Below, in pieces: positions 1-12,271 of a stretch of 64,000 nucleotides of DNA. Position 1 is the first letter of the stretch; each line of letters begins with the position of its first letter. This DNA is from Drosophila miranda (Eukaryota; Arthropoda; Insecta; Diptera; Drosophilidae): assembly GCF_003369915.1 (NCBI RefSeq), contig NW_022881603.1, positions 32,795,522-32,859,521 on the forward strand, written 5' to 3'. The position numbers were made by a program, and so were the translations under genes. The notes under the pieces are model-generated. The model worked only from the letters and a program-made list of their open reading frames with translations. It was not told where the DNA came from and did not search any database.

Positions 1-928
1 AGCGGTCCAAGATGTACATGCTAAAATTGAAAGAGATCAGAGTTCTGTGGAACTAGATTCTAGGGTAGGTTTTTGGCCGACGGGCTCTCTTACAGCTTAA
101 GCTGGAGCCGTGCACGGGGCAGGCTGTCGGGAGACTCCTTCATCAGATACTACCGCCCGCCCTGGACACACGACTCGATGTACATGGGCACAGTCTCAAC
201 GGGGTCCATGTCCATGTTGAAGCTTTTGAGTGTGAATCACATTTAGTCAACTTCAGCCAACACTTGTCAATCCGTACTCTTCCTGTACATACTTTTTCTT
301 GTCCTCGTCGTTCATGATGTTCCAGAGGGACGAGTAGGCGTCCGATTTGAAGAACCAGGCCCTCATCGTAAAGAACTGCACCTCGAGACCCACAGCGATG
401 CGGGTCTGGAGGCGGACCATACTAGGCGGAGGGAGAAACTGTCAGGCCAGGCTTGATTCGGTGACGTCTGCGGCTTCGGAGGAACTTACAATCTCTTCTG
501 GCCAAGCAGGAGCAGCACAAAGTCGATGAAGTAAGCGGGCAACCAGTGGAAGAGAAGCACGTTGATGTTATGGTGCAGTTTGTTGGTGGTGATGCACCCG
601 TCCGGATACCAGAGACCCGCCTCAAATGGGTAGCGGTAGCCAATATCTTTGCTCATCTCGATCACATCGCCCCACTGCATCTTTCGGTGGTCGGCGCACG
701 TGATGTTGTAGACGGGCCCCTCCGCGGGCTTCTCCTTTAGCCCCGCGAACTGGTAGGGGATCACGCATAGCCCATTGATGGCATAGTCCACCGGTATCAC
801 CTCCGAGAGAAAGCGCGTGTCGATCAGCATGGAGCGGATGACGCCCTTGCCAGCGCCCACTATCAGGCCGGTTGGTCCGTTCAGATTGTCCACCCATCCG
901 GGTACGGGCTCGTAGGCCGACGGCGACA
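1..928 (-). pseudogene. FAR C-terminal cassette A, headless copy in alpha
   Basis: Reading on the minus strand, four exons can be placed by homology to the delta copy and by splice signals: 490-928, 293-421, 94-222 and 1-20 (the last cut by the window edge). The first begins with the V-S-P motif and P-G-W-V-D-N typical of fatty acyl-CoA reductases just after the active-site half, so this is the sterile-domain C-terminal part only. No N-terminal Rossmann exons are attached. Lesions: an in-frame TAG at 150-152 where an aromatic residue (Tyr) is expected, shared with the beta and delta copies, and a one-codon deletion near 364 specific to this copy. Without exons 1-2 and with the stop it cannot make an enzyme. 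Confidence 0.85.
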
Positions 929-2125
929 CTGATGCAGTGAACGGTGGTAATCAGTCTGGACTGGGATACGGGGATTCCGAGCAATTTGTATGCGTGCTGT
1001 GTTGTTTTATCGCTCAGAAAACAGGAGCCGAAGGCGGAGGCGGAGGCAGAGTCTTGGGCTGGGTCTTGAACTGAGCCAAAGGCATGGCTGTGGGATGGCA
1101 GCGTGATCACGCGGGGGGTAAGCGAGGCGGATTGTAGTTGTTGTTTGCATTGCATGCTCATTGAACTTTTTGGTCAATGACGACGGCGTTTGTGTGCTGT
1201 AGTTTTTGTTGTTTAAGCAATGTTTTATGCCATGCCATGTAATTTAACTTTTTCTTTTGTTTTTGGTTTTTGTTTAAGCGCTGTTGCTTGCTGTTGTTTC
1301 TGTATTTGTTGCCGTTTAGACACATTGGTATTTGTTGCTGATTTTGTTGTAGTTTTCTTACAGTGAAGCTTGTCAGCGATGGTGGAGGAGGCGTAAGCAC
1401 ATTAGGCAGCAAGTGGAGGACAGGAGCGGAACGAGGTTGGGTTGTTATAAAACAAACACATACACGAAAAGCCTAAAAAAACACTTGACCAATTAGCAGA
1501 AGGCAGCAAGAAGCAGCTTAGATGTAGCCCCTAAATAGCCCGACCAACCCTGGCCACTCCCTTTTCGCCCTCACCCTCACCCACCCCATCCATTCATCTG
1601 CTCGGACATTTATCACCATGGATCCGCTAAAAAGCTGTCATTTTCGACGAACTTTGCCATGTGGCCAGTTGATTAGCAATTGAAGACAATATTGACAATG
1701 TTTATGGGGTATCTGCCGAGCTAAGGCGGTCTTCAATGCCTTGAACCCAATCGGACATACTCACAGATGGAGACAGATTCTAGACAGGGGCGTAACAGCT
1801 TGGAATATACCAACAATCGCGGGCCAATAGCCGTTGATTACCTCGTTGTAAAGAGGGTACTCCGTAGAAAAAATTCCTATCGAAATGGGTCTTTCAACCA
1901 GTTAAAGTTGATCATAAACGTGATTGAAACGCGTTTCCGTAGATTAGTTGAACTTTGGCTTGTAGTTTTATAGTTTTTCCATACCTCAAATCGGAATATA
2001 CAAATGTACGAGACATACATGCATGCATACATCTACATATATGTATATAAATCGATCTATGAATAAACTATTGTACGTTTTGTAACAGATCTAGCAGATA
2101 ATGGTTTGATGCGTTTGATTAAAGA
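929..2125. other. Intronic/non-coding DNA of unit right end
   Basis: No convincing gene. In the delta copy this stretch is the intron between FAR exon 2 and cassette A. The ORFs here (for example 1767-1973 on the plus strand) recur only because the segment is duplicated; they have no recognisable domain. The stretch is low-complexity T/G-rich around 1170-1350 and AT-rich around 1980-2100. The same content lies at 13274-14470 and 38919-40115. Confidence 0.7.
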
Positions 2126-2784
2126 AAGTAGATTGAATGGGAACGCTGCCAGCATATATGTACTATGTGTGTGTGTGCCCAACTAACGCAGACAACTGCG
2201 TTCTAGAATGAAATATTAATTCATTGGATACGCACACACAGATCCCCCTTCATCGCTCTCTGTTTCCCTCGGAGGGTGGCAGGGTACTGGGTGTCTACGC
2301 TGCTCGGCGCTGGCCTGTATCTAATCGCGCCTGCCTTGCTGTGTACCCACTGTAGATGCATATGTACATACAGTTGTTAATCAATGTCCGTTGATTGTCG
2401 CATCGTTGCTTGGAAGGGGAATCCCTCTAATATTAAAGCTGGGATCCTATGCCAGAGCAGAACGCAATACTTTTCATATCCCACCTTGGGTTTCCTTAAC
2501 CAATCCCATAACTTTCGACATTGACAATGAGGCTTCATCAGCATTCGTTCGCTCACAGTCATCATAATGATGATGATAATGATAATAATGTGCATGTGTG
2601 TGGTGTGTGACTCTCGTTTAGGACCTGAATGCAAATGCGGCCAATGAGTATGTGTTGTGAGTATATAACAGCCCATCCGATCCGATCAGGCGATTCATCA
2701 GTGAAGATTTTCTCTCCTTTCGCCCACGAGGGCGTGAAACTCAAGAAAAGCATGAAGAAAATTACGATTGAACCGGTGACTAGC

Positions 2785-4960
2785 TCATGGTCTTCCTCGA
2801 GCGAACCGACTGCCTTTGTTCAACTGGGACGATGAGGTCTGAGCGTGTCCATCTCGGCCAGTGAGAACTTGCTCGTAGCGGGTCAGCAGATTGGTGCGGA
2901 CAATGGCGCCGTTTAGTTCCGCCTGGGCCTTGATGGCCTGTGGGAAAAGAGATGGGAGAAAACAGCTGGATAAAGCCGAGGAAGAAAAGGAAATATAAAC
3001 CCACCTGAGTATCGCTGACAGCCAGACCATTCAGGAGATTGAACAGAACAATGGTCATGAAGAACACAAAGAGCAGGAAGATCAGGTAAGTGTAGACGCT
3101 GTCAAACTTTATGTCACCGTCATTAAATTCTCCCGTGAGCATCACAATCGTCTTGATGAGTGCCTCGATGGGCACGGAGAATGTGTTGAAGTGACCATCA
3201 TCTTCTCCCTCCTTTGCTGGCTCTGGCGTGCTGTCCTTCGGAGAGGAGGAATCCACCTGGGGCTTGCCAAACAGTATGTAGAAGCACAGACTAAACGTAA
3301 GCACAAAGATCGAGTAGAGAGCAAAGCTCTTGATGAAGCTGCTGGAGACGGCGCGCAGCATGAGCATGTGCGTCGAAATTGAGAGTACTGGCAGGGAGCC
3401 AACCAGCAGGCAGAACTCCACGGACACCAGCAGAATGGTGAAGACGGCCAGTATGCGCTGCGTCTCCCTGTCGTAGCTGGCTTCCATGCAGGTTAGGATC
3501 GACAAGACAATGAGAGCCACCTCCATCAGGTTCGTGATGGACCTGAAGTACAGCAGCGGCGACATGGCAAGCTGTATGACCTCTCGGATCATGAGATACA
3601 CAATCCCTATCCAAGAGAACTGGCCGAAGAGGGCAGTCAGGCCCGTGTGGTCGCTTTCGTGGAACTTAAGGAGCGTATGCGTGATAATGGAGGCAGTGAA
3701 GAGAGAGTAAAGTAGAAAGTTCAGATAGAAGATCACCGAGAGGCGGTGCCACTTGAGGAAGAGGAAACTTCAACTCGAGATTAGCGGGTGCTGCAGCAGG
3801 TAACGCAGCTCCTTGGAATCGGCGATGTATGCGATTGGAGTCATCTCGTCCTCCAATTGGTGAGGATGGCCAATGCTCCGCTTGTCCGACTGCCCGGGCT
3901 CTCGCTGGCGTCTCATCAGATTCTTGTAGTTGATGATGATCTCGAAACTCTGGTCACCGGGCTTCTCCCCGTTGGTTGTGATGCAGGAATCGAAGTGCTC
4001 CTCCAGCACTTTCGGGTCCATCTCCTGTATGGGAAGATCTCCGAACGCGCTTCTCGCCCCGATGTACGCTCCCTGCCGTAGAAGCTCCTGTGCCACCTTT
4101 GTGTTGCGATACTTGACCGCATAGGAGAGTGGCACCAGGCCAGCCTTGTCCGCCTCATTGATGTCCACACGATCGCTCTCGAGCAGCAGCTGGAAGCAGC
4201 GCTGGTGGTCACAGAAGTCGTCCAGCGGCTGCTCACCCAGGCGACTGATAACCGCGTTCAGCAGCTTGGAATGCGATGTCAGCCTCAGCTGCGGATGCTT
4301 CAACAGCTTCTCTAGCGCCCTGTGGTTGCCCCAGATTACGGCCAACTCCACGGGGCTGATGTCGCTCAATTTTGAATGATTAATGTTGATGCCCGTCTCG
4401 AGGATGGCCTCAAAGGCTCGCTGCTTGCCCCGCTTGATACTCTCCGCCAGCAGGGACTGATACTCCTCCTGGTTGGCATTGCATTGGTTGTCTGCGTTTC
4501 CGCTGACGTTCTGGTGGTACTCCGCGAACTGTTGCTCGAACTGGTTCTCGTCTCCGTCCCGCAGCGTGCGGAGGAGTCGCTCGCAGTCGATCAGTCGGCA
4601 GTTCCGGATACTGATCCCTCAGCATCTGGCGTACCTGCCCGTTCCGATAGCTGTCAATGTCCAACTGTGGTTGTTTCAGGAAAAGTCGGATCAGCTCCAG
4701 CTTAGTGCCTGCCTCAATCTTTCTATTCTTCAGCACATGGTGGAGGGGCGTGAACTCGCCCTGATCCATCAAATTCGGAGAGGCTCCGTACTCGAGCAGC
4801 AGCTGAATGCAGGAGCCCACCTGAGAGGCATTCGATCGTCCTGGCGATTGGCCTGGGCACCGCTGTCCAGGGCAGTGTGGAATTCCCGTATGTCCCGATT
4901 AGCGAGGGCTGCGCTCAACTGGCCCTGCGGATCGATGAAACCGCAGTTGTTAGAGCTCAT
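2785..4960 (-). pseudogene. pain: painless (TRPA channel) pseudogene, unit beta
   Basis: Minus strand. The start at 4960 opens with M-S-S-N-N-C-G-F-I-D-P-Q, matching the start of Drosophila Painless, a TRPA-type cation channel of nociceptive neurons. Ankyrin-repeat sequence, six membrane segments (about 3100-3760), a pore segment with M-L-T-G-E-F and a short intron (2938-3004) are recognisable. Lesions: (1) about 80 codons of the ankyrin region are missing near 4825-4836 and the join is out of frame; (2) a second frame change near 4590-4610; (3) a TGA at 3770-3772 just before S1, within what looks like a 6-bp insertion; (4) the C-terminus departs from Painless soon after V-L-T-G and ends at 2785, about 100 residues short. 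An acceptor-like CTTTGCAG lies just upstream of the ATG. Confidence 0.88.
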
Positions 4961-6654
4961 TCTGCTGTCTGCAAAGAGTCAAGTGAGAATGGGGAGGATG
5001 AGCTATGTCTATGTGGGCTTTCGTTAATCTTATCCAACCCACGCTGCGTATGAGTAACTTCTAATGCCGTTTCGATGAAATGGAGGGAGGTCTGACCCAA
5101 CAGACGGTTTCTGTACAGACCTTGAAATGGCCGAAACAAAAGCATGAGAGTGGACCGACCCCCGCAACAAACGGTATTTGACAACGCTTCATGCTACGAT
5201 GATTTTCACACAAATGACTGTCTGTCCATGGAGCTGGCCAGCAGCTGGAGGCAGAGCCACAGTCAGAGTCACAGTCACAGCCACATCCGCAGCCGAAAGC
5301 TACCCCACAGGTTTCTCGAAAAATAAAAACCAAATCTTCGTTTTGGCGGCACTTAAAGAAAGCGTCTTTAAGTGGTTTTTGTGGTACCCGAACTACAGAC
5401 TTAATTTGCCCTCCCGTGTAGTTATTAAATTATAACAATCCAACTGAAGACAAGGTAAGACAAGGCCTGAGAAGTACTCAGGGAGTGGCTTGATTGTTCA
5501 AAGTGATCTACAAATTTGAATCAAGTTTGGTGTTCGATCTCGCTCGCCTTTTGGTATATCAAAATTTAACGATCATAAAGAATAATCATAAAATAATCGA
5601 CACATCAATATCAGTTAGCAATCAATTGGTTACGCTTTATGCTTTGAATACTGTTCCGAATGGAGCTTTAGATAAAGCCCTGGGCAGTGCTGAAATCTTG
5701 CGATTTATAGGCGGCTCTTTTCGTAAATTTCAAGGCGGTTTCTTCTGTGGGATCTGATCCCTCCAGCCGTCAGCTCAACGTCTTCTCCGCTCTGTTGTGT
5801 TCTGTTCTGTTCTGTTCCGTTCTGTCTGCTGTCTGCTTTGATGCTTGAAATGTGTGAGAAATCGGCTAATCACACATGAGACCTGGCTAATTTGAATATT
5901 CCCCCACTGATTGTTTATCAATAGCCTACGAATTGGGAATCAGGAAACATCGTCTTCTCTTTTGTAGGTAGCTCTTCGGCTAATGTTGCTTTAGTATGCA
6001 AACAAATTGAGGATAGTAAATGACGCCCCTGGGGTCAAAATTTGTCGTTGATAAGATAAACAGATTCGCACAATCACCTTCCTTAATTGGCCCTTTATTT
6101 GATATTTTCTTGTCTCCCATCTTAACCTCTTCCCCATTCTGGTATTTGTTTTTCCACCTGAGTACGAGTATTTGCCCAAGCAATTGACAAATAACTTCAT
6201 TGTTTGTCCAAGCTGAAGCTCGACCCAAAGTCTTACTAAGACATCGGTTGACAGAATGGCGTAATATCACAATAATTAACAGAAAACTTAACAGCAAACG
6301 ATTTCAAAAGTGAGCAACTCCTCTCTCAGTCGCATCTGACCCTAGCAATTAAGAGCACTACTTTCAGAAATATTGATGTAGTCAAGGTAATCTATACTTA
6401 TTGCGAAAAGCTTCGGAAAACACAAATTGCCCTTAAACTCTTAAACATTTGCTTCATATACGGAAACCAGTCGAAATCACAGAGTATACGGAGTCTTGAG
6501 TGGAATTTTATTCCCCCTTCTCTTGGAGCTCACATATGTATATACTATAACACTGGTAAAAAAAAAAGTACTCGTATCACTCTGGAATTTGAGAATAAAG
6601 TGTGTCACAAAGGAAAGGGAGTCCAACGACATTATTACTAGTTTTAAAAGAAAA
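4961..6654. other. Upstream DNA of painless, no gene seen
   Basis: A non-coding stretch upstream of the painless start, repeated at 17306-19000 and 30596-32288. It probably contains 5' UTR exons and promoter, since an acceptor-like site lies at about 4968-4975. Short ORFs on both strands (for example 5494-5757 plus, 5980-6297 minus) show no domains. A GTTCT-rich simple run lies at about 5795-5825. Confidence 0.6.
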
Positions 6655-7744
6655 ACGAGGTGGAACGTTGTGAGTTGCTGCGGACACCGCAACTCTACAG
6701 TTATACCCGATACTAAGTCAGTATGGCTCTCTCCGGCAGACGCCGCTAATATTGAACGACACGACAAAGAGTGCGTGCGAGAGAGACAGAAAATCAGTCT
6801 GAGCGTGACGTCGGGTGCTGCGTAGCCAGTGCAAATTGATTTGTTCCTTTTGGCTATAAAAATTATCTGATCTAAACCAGATTCAGCAATCTGATAGATA
6901 TGGTCGTTATCTATGATTCTGCGTTTTTAGTTTTCTCGAATGTGCAATATTGTGGATGCAACAGATTTTCGTCCTTTGTGGGGGCGGAAAGGGGTGGGGC
7001 GAAATTCTGAGATATACGTTTTATAGTGAGATCTAACAGAAGTGCGGATAGCCTTAATAGTCTCTGAGATTTGTGGATGCCACAGATTTTCGTCCTTTGC
7101 GGGGGCGGAAGGGGGTGTGGCGAAATTTTGACACAAAACGGTCAAGGTCCGATATCACAGGAGTGTGGATACCAAATTTGGTTGCTCAAGCTCTTATGGG
7201 TTCTGAGATCCTTGAACTCATATTTTGCAATTGGCAAAACCGACCATGAAACCTGTGTGTTAGAGAGAGACAGAGCGAGAAAGAATGAAATTGTTTTCTC
7301 GGGTCTGGCTATAATAATTATACGATTTGGTTCAGATTTTACACTCTAGAACATATAGTCATCCTCTACGATTCTGCGTTTCTGGTTTTCTCGTATCTTT
7401 AAAAATGTGGATGCCACAGATTTTCGTCCTTTGTGGGGCGGAAGTGGGCGGGGCGAAGTTTTGAAATATTTTTGTAGCAGTGACATATCACAGAAGTCTG
7501 GATCCAAAACATCGTTGCTCTAGCTCTTATAGTCTTTGAGCACTAGGCGCTGAAGGGGACGGACGGACGGACGGACGGACGGACAGACGGACAGAAAGAC
7601 AGGGCTCAATCGACTCGGCTATTGATGCTGATCAAGAATATATATACTTTATGGGGTCGGAAACGATTCCTTTCGGACGTTACACACATCCACTTTTACC
7701 ACAAATCTAATATACCCCAATACTCATTTTGAGTATCGGGTATA
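6655..7744 (-). mobile_element. INE-1/DINE-1-like Helitron, beta E1
   Basis: This non-autonomous element is in minus orientation. It has the hallmarks of the DINE-1/mini-me family: a terminal palindrome reading tatacccgatactc / gagtattggggtata, the conserved core with tatatattcttgatcagcat, a (GTCY)n minisatellite (7556-7600) and a hairpin-rich opposite end with ttgctgcggacaccgcaa. No transposase is encoded; 60-92 aa ORFs inside are incidental. Confidence 0.9.
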
Positions 7745-7749
7745 AAAAA

Positions 7750-8874
7750 CGAGGGGGAACGTTGTGAGTTGCTGCGGACACCGCAATTCTACATTTATAC
7801 CCGATACTTAGTCAGTATGGCTCTTTTCCGGCAGACGCCGCTAATATTAAACGACACGACAAAGAGTGCGTGCGAGAGAGACAGAAAATCAGTCTGAGCG
7901 TGACGTCGGGCGCTGCGTATCCACTGCAAATTGATATCTTGCTTTCGGCTACAAAAATGATCCGATCTGATCCAGATTCAGCAATCTGATAGATATAGTC
8001 ATTATCTATGATTCTGAGTTTTTAGTTTTCTCGAATGTGCAATATTGTGGATGCAACAGATTTTCGTCCTTTGTTGGGGCGGAAGGGGGAGGGGCGAAAT
8101 TCTGAGATAAACGTTTTATAGTGAGATCTAACAGAAGAGCGGATACCAAATTTGGTTACTCTAGCCTTAACAGTCTCTGAGATTTGTGGATGCCCCAGAT
8201 TTTCGTCTTTTGCGGGGGCGGAAGGCGGTGTGGCGAAATTTGGACACGAAACGGTCAAGGTCCGATATCACAGGAGTGTGGATACCAAATTTGGTTGCTC
8301 TGGCTCTTATAGATCCTGAGATCCTTGAACTCATATTTTGCAATTGACAAAACCGACCATGAAACCTGTGTGTTAGAGAGAGACAGAGCGAGAAAGAATG
8401 AAATTGTTTTCTTGATTCTGGCTATAATCATTATACGATCTGGTTCAGATTTTGCACTGTAGAAGATATGGTCATCCTCACCGATTCTGCGTTTTTGGTT
8501 TTATCGTATCTTTAAAAATGTGGATGCCACAGATTTTCGTCCTTTGTGGGGGCGGAAGTGGGCGGGGCGAAGTTTTGAAATATTTTTGTAGCAGTGACAT
8601 ATCACAGAAGTCTGTATCCAAACCATCGTTGCTCTAGCTCTTATAGTCTTTGAGCACTAGGCGCTGAAGGGGACGGACGGACGGACGGACGGACGGACGG
8701 ACGGACGGACGGACTGACGGACAGACAGACAGGGCTCAATCGCCTCGGCTATTGATGCTGATCAAGAATATATATACTTTATGGGGTCGGAAACGATTCC
8801 TTCTGGACGTTGCACACATCCACTTTTACCACAAATCTAATATACCCCAATACTCATTTTGAGTATCGGGTATA
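7750..8874 (-). mobile_element. INE-1/DINE-1-like Helitron, beta E2
   Basis: Second element, same orientation, joined head to tail to E1 with only about five A/T bases between them. GTCY array at 8672-8730. In gamma the corresponding element (21690-22811) is separated from E1 by 1.6 kb of other sequence, so the fusion here probably reflects a deletion or a separate insertion. Confidence 0.88.
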
Positions 8875-8917
8875 ATAACCGATCCGTCTAGTATTTCAGG
8901 ATTTCCTTTAGACTTAC

Positions 8918-9124
8918 CTCTTCTCCACGAAACTGTTGTGGTAAGGCAGCAAAATCAACCCGTTTATGGCTATATCCACTGGAATAACCTCCGATCTCAG
9001 TTCGCCATTGCAGATCATGGATCGGATAACGCCCTTGCCGGCTCCTATGAGCACACCAGTGGGTCCACCAGTGGGTTCATGTTGTCCACCCAACCTGGCA
9101 GGGGCTCAGCCACAGCCGGCGTTA
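8918..9124 (-). pseudogene. FAR cassette C first exon, beta
   Basis: Minus strand. An acceptor (CTACCAG) at 9125-9131 is followed in the FAR phase by V-T-P-A and P-G-W-V-D-N-M-N, then, in a shifted frame, a G-K-G-V-I-R-S-M type block, I-P-V-D-I-A-I-N-G and a splice donor after E-K-R at 8917. It is a third FAR C-terminal cassette, distinct from A and B. An 8-bp insertion (9067-9074), a partial tandem duplication of neighbouring bases, shifts the frame. No following C exons survive in beta; Helitrons flank it on both sides. Confidence 0.8.
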
Positions 9125-9249
9125 CTGGTAGAACAGAAAATATTTCCAGTATTCGAAAGAATTCGGACCTTAAGATTATCGATAGAAGGGCAAGGAGAGC
9201 AAAACAACGTTGAATGGAGATAGATGTATGTACAACAACCTAGAATCAT

Positions 9250-10583
9250 TATACCCGATACTCAAAATGAGTATTGGGGTATATTAGATTTGTGGTAAAA
9301 GTGGATGTGTGTAACGTCCAGAAGGAATCGTTTCCGACCCCATAAAGTATATATATTCTTGATCAGCATCAATAGCCGAGTCGATTGAGCCCTGTCTGTC
9401 TGTCCGTCTGTCCGTCTGTCCGTCCGTCCGTCCGTCTGTCCGTCCCCTTCAGCGCCTAGTGCTCAAAGACTATAAGAGCTAGAGCAACGATGTTTTGGAT
9501 CCAGACTTCTGTGATATGTCACTGCTACAAAAATATTTCAAAACTTCGCCCCGCCCACTTCCGCCCCACAAAGGACGAAAATCTGTGGCATCCCCATTTT
9601 TAAAGATACGATAAAACCAAAAACGCAGAATCGTAGAGGATGACTATATGTTCTAGAGTGTAAAATCTCAACCAGATCGTATAATTATTATAGCCAGAAT
9701 CAAGAAAACCATTTCATTCTTTCTCGCTCTGTCTCTCTCTAACACACAGGTTTCATGGTCGGTTTTGCCAATTGCAAAATATGAGTTCAAGGATCTCAGA
9801 ACCTATAAGAGCCATAGCAACCAAATTAGGTATCCACACTCCTGTGATATCGGACCTTGACCGTTTCGTGTCCAAATTTCGCCACACCCCCTTCCGCCCC
9901 CGCAAAGGACGAAAATCTGGGGCTTCCACAAATCTCAGAGACTATTAAGGCTAGAGTAACCAAATTTGGTATCCGCACTTCTGCTAGATCTCACTATAAA
10001 ACGTATATCTCAGAATTTCACCTATAAGAGCCATAGCAACCAACTTTGGTATCCACACTCCTGTGATATCGGACCTTGACCGTTTCGTGTCCAAATTTCG
10101 CCACACCCCTTCCGCCCCCGCAAAGGACGAAAATCTGTGGCATCCACAAATCTCAGAGACTATTAAGGCTAGAGTAACCAAATTTGGTATCCGCACTTCT
10201 GTTAGATCTCACTATAAAACGTTTATCTCAAAATTTCGCCCCACCCTCTTCCGCCCCCACAAAGGACGAAAATCTGTTGCATCCACAATATTGCACATTC
10301 GAGAAAACTAAAAACGCAGAATCATAGATAATGACCATATCTATCAGATTGCTGAATCTCGATCTGATCGGATCGTTTTTGTAGCCAAAAGGAACAAATC
10401 AATTTGCAGTGGCTACGCAGCCCGCGACGTCACGTTCAGACTGATTTTCTGTCTCTCTCGCACGCACTCTTTGTCTTGTCGTTCAATATTAGCGGCGTCT
10501 GCCGGAGAGAGCCATACTGACTTAGTATCGGGTATAACTGTACAGTTGCGGTGTCCGCAGCAACTCACAACGTTCCACCTCGT
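9250..10583 (+). mobile_element. INE-1-like Helitron with internal duplication, beta E3
   Basis: Plus orientation. It starts with the terminal palindrome and ends at the ttgcggtgtccgcagcaa hairpin and cctcgtt. GTCY array at about 9395-9445. The module containing tttcgccacacccc and the cacaaatctcagagactatt block is present twice (about 9840-10020 and 10025-10200). The gamma and delta copies share this internal duplication. Confidence 0.88.
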
Positions 10584-10687
10584 TTTATTTGGAATCATAA
10601 CCTCGAATATGCGTAACTATGACTAAGATTTTTGACTAAGTAAATGCCTGTGACCACCAAACCAATGAGTATCCAGAATCCTTGGTC

Positions 10688-11644
10688 TCAAAACAGAGCC
10701 AGCACCCCTGTCCACTTGAGGACATAGTAAAGGAACAGGCCCACAATGAGGGTCTTGCACACGACATCCACTACATATTGACTGAGAAGGGAGAGAAAAG
10801 TCAGAGTTATATGGCGGTTACCGTCTGTGGAGGATCACTCACATTTTCATGTGCAGACGAGCAGAAGGTATGTCTTCCTTCTTCTCCTTCAGTATGAATT
10901 TACGAGCTCCGAGGGCACACTGCTCCATGTAGTCGTCTTCGGTCTCCTTGACGTTCATGTTCATGTTGAATCTGGCAAAGGAATGAAGATTAGCACCGAA
11001 TTAGATTTGGAACCTTAGGTACTTACATCGCCTTGTCCTCCTCGTTGAGTTTGTTCCACAACGAGCAATATAATTCGGAGCGGAAGGACCAGGCAGTGAG
11101 GGTGAAGAACTGAAGTGCGCCCAGGCCCGTGGAGATTTTCTGCTGCACTCTCACCATGCTAAAGGAAGAACAGATTCAGTCAGTTGTTACAGAAGATGGC
11201 AAATACAACTACTTACAATCTCTTCTGGCCAAACAAGAGCAGAAGGAAGTCGAGGAAGTAGGCGGGCAGCCAGTGGAAGAGCGCCACATTAATATTGTGA
11301 TAAAATCTGTTGGGGGTCCGGATACCAGAGGCCTGCGTTCAGGGGTATCTGCCTGTTGATGCGCTTGCTCAGCTCCACCATGGTGCCCATGGTCATCTTC
11401 CTGTGATCCGCATTGGTGATGTTGTAGACGGGCACCTGGGACGGGCGCTTGGCCTGCTTGTTGAACTCGTAGGGGATCACAATCAGGCCGTTGATGGCAT
11501 AGTCGACGGGTATGATCTCTGCCTTGTACTCCTGATTGACCAGCTCGGATCGGATGACGCCATTGCCGCAGCCGATCATCAGACCGGTGGGTCCATTCAT
11601 ATTGTCCACCCAACCGGCAATTGGCTCATAGGCAGCGGGCGAGA
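10688..11644 (-). pseudogene. FAR C-terminal cassette B, beta
   Basis: Four minus-strand exons: 11217-11644, 11037-11158, 10843-10971, 10688-10781, each with good acceptor and GTAAGT/GTGAGT donors in compatible phases; the last ends in TGA at 10688-10690. Exon 1 carries P-G/A-G-W-V-D-N-M-N-G-P-T-G and I-P-V-D-Y-A-I-N-G of the FAR family; the last exon encodes the hydrophobic tail segment. A run of five G (11312-11316) gives one base too many, shifting the frame just before the N-R-F-Y-H-N-I-N-V block. The other three exons look open. No 5' exons are available within the unit, so the cassette is headless. Confidence 0.85.
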
Positions 11645-12271
11645 CTGGGGGAAGAGGCGAAGGAGTCCGATTAGAGGGCGAGTGGAGGATGGAGATTCCA
11701 AGTGATTGATTGACTCTACATACCACGAAAGCCCCGGATGATGGTCACCGAAGCCGTATTAAGTGTGTGAGTTTTTGTTTGTGTTTGTGGGTAAGTGTGA
11801 ATGGATGCCATGAATGGATGAACGAATAATGAGTGGATGAATAGATATGTATAGTTCGTATGTATAATTGTGTGGACTGGGAAAGACTGTGTGGGGATCT
11901 GTGAGTCTGTTTTTGTGGGGATCGATCGTGTAGTTCGTTTTGTGTTGTTTGTGTTGTCTCTGGAGCGGATGGTCCTCAGCACTAGATCAACACTTGGACA
12001 CTTGGAACACACACACACACACATATAACACATATGTATAATTTGTTGTATTTTTTTTTTTTTTTTGATTTTTGTTTTATTTTACATGAGACATAAAAGA
12101 TCACTTAAACTAGAAATGAAAACCAGATTCGAGGTTCGAGCACCTCGAAAGTAGTGCCCCAAAGCGAACCTAAGCAAAGATTGAGATTGATTTGATTGAG
12201 GAATGCGCGCAAATGAATTGGGAATTGTTCGGTACAAGTCCGAGCCAAAGTCGGAGTCGGAGGCCACCACC
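11645..12271. other. Spacer between FAR cassettes B and A
   Basis: Non-coding. It contains tandem gaatggatg-like repeats (about 11800-11850), a TG/CA run at about 12008-12022 and a poly-T tract at about 12050-12066. Repeated in delta at 37286-37913; missing from gamma, which breaks at 26782. Confidence 0.65.

Larger units (their letters stand above)
1..2125. repeat. Tandem unit alpha, right-hand part
   Basis: This is the right end of a tandemly repeated segment, cut by the window start. It matches 12346-14470 and 37988-40115 almost base for base with a few small indels. It holds FAR cassette A (minus strand) and the non-coding sequence that in delta is the intron between FAR exon 2 and cassette A. 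The match to delta ends at 2125; after one extra A the sequence continues at 2127 as the left end of unit beta. The array therefore extends leftwards beyond the window. Confidence 0.9.

Noticed and set aside
622-1161. 179-codon minus-strand ORF over cassette A
   Set aside because: It is a shifted-frame shadow of the first cassette A exon joined to intron sequence; the codon pattern is not coding.
1767-1973. 68-codon ORF repeated in alpha, beta and delta
   Set aside because: It lies in the FAR intron; repetition reflects segment duplication, and no domain or splice context supports it.
2780-3736. 318-codon minus-strand ORF covering the painless membrane region, read as one gene
   Set aside because: It runs through the short intron (2938-3004) in the wrong frame at its end and begins mid-domain. 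It is part of the painless pseudogene, not a separate gene. The same holds at 15125-16081 and 28415-29371.
5980-6297. 105-codon minus-strand ORF upstream of painless
   Set aside because: No family signature and no splice context; AT-rich sequence with chance open frame.
7556-7605. Regular GTCC/GTCT arrays as a possible CRISPR-like or coding repeat
   Set aside because: They are the simple 4-bp minisatellite typical of DINE-1/mini-me elements, with no spacers and a eukaryotic context.
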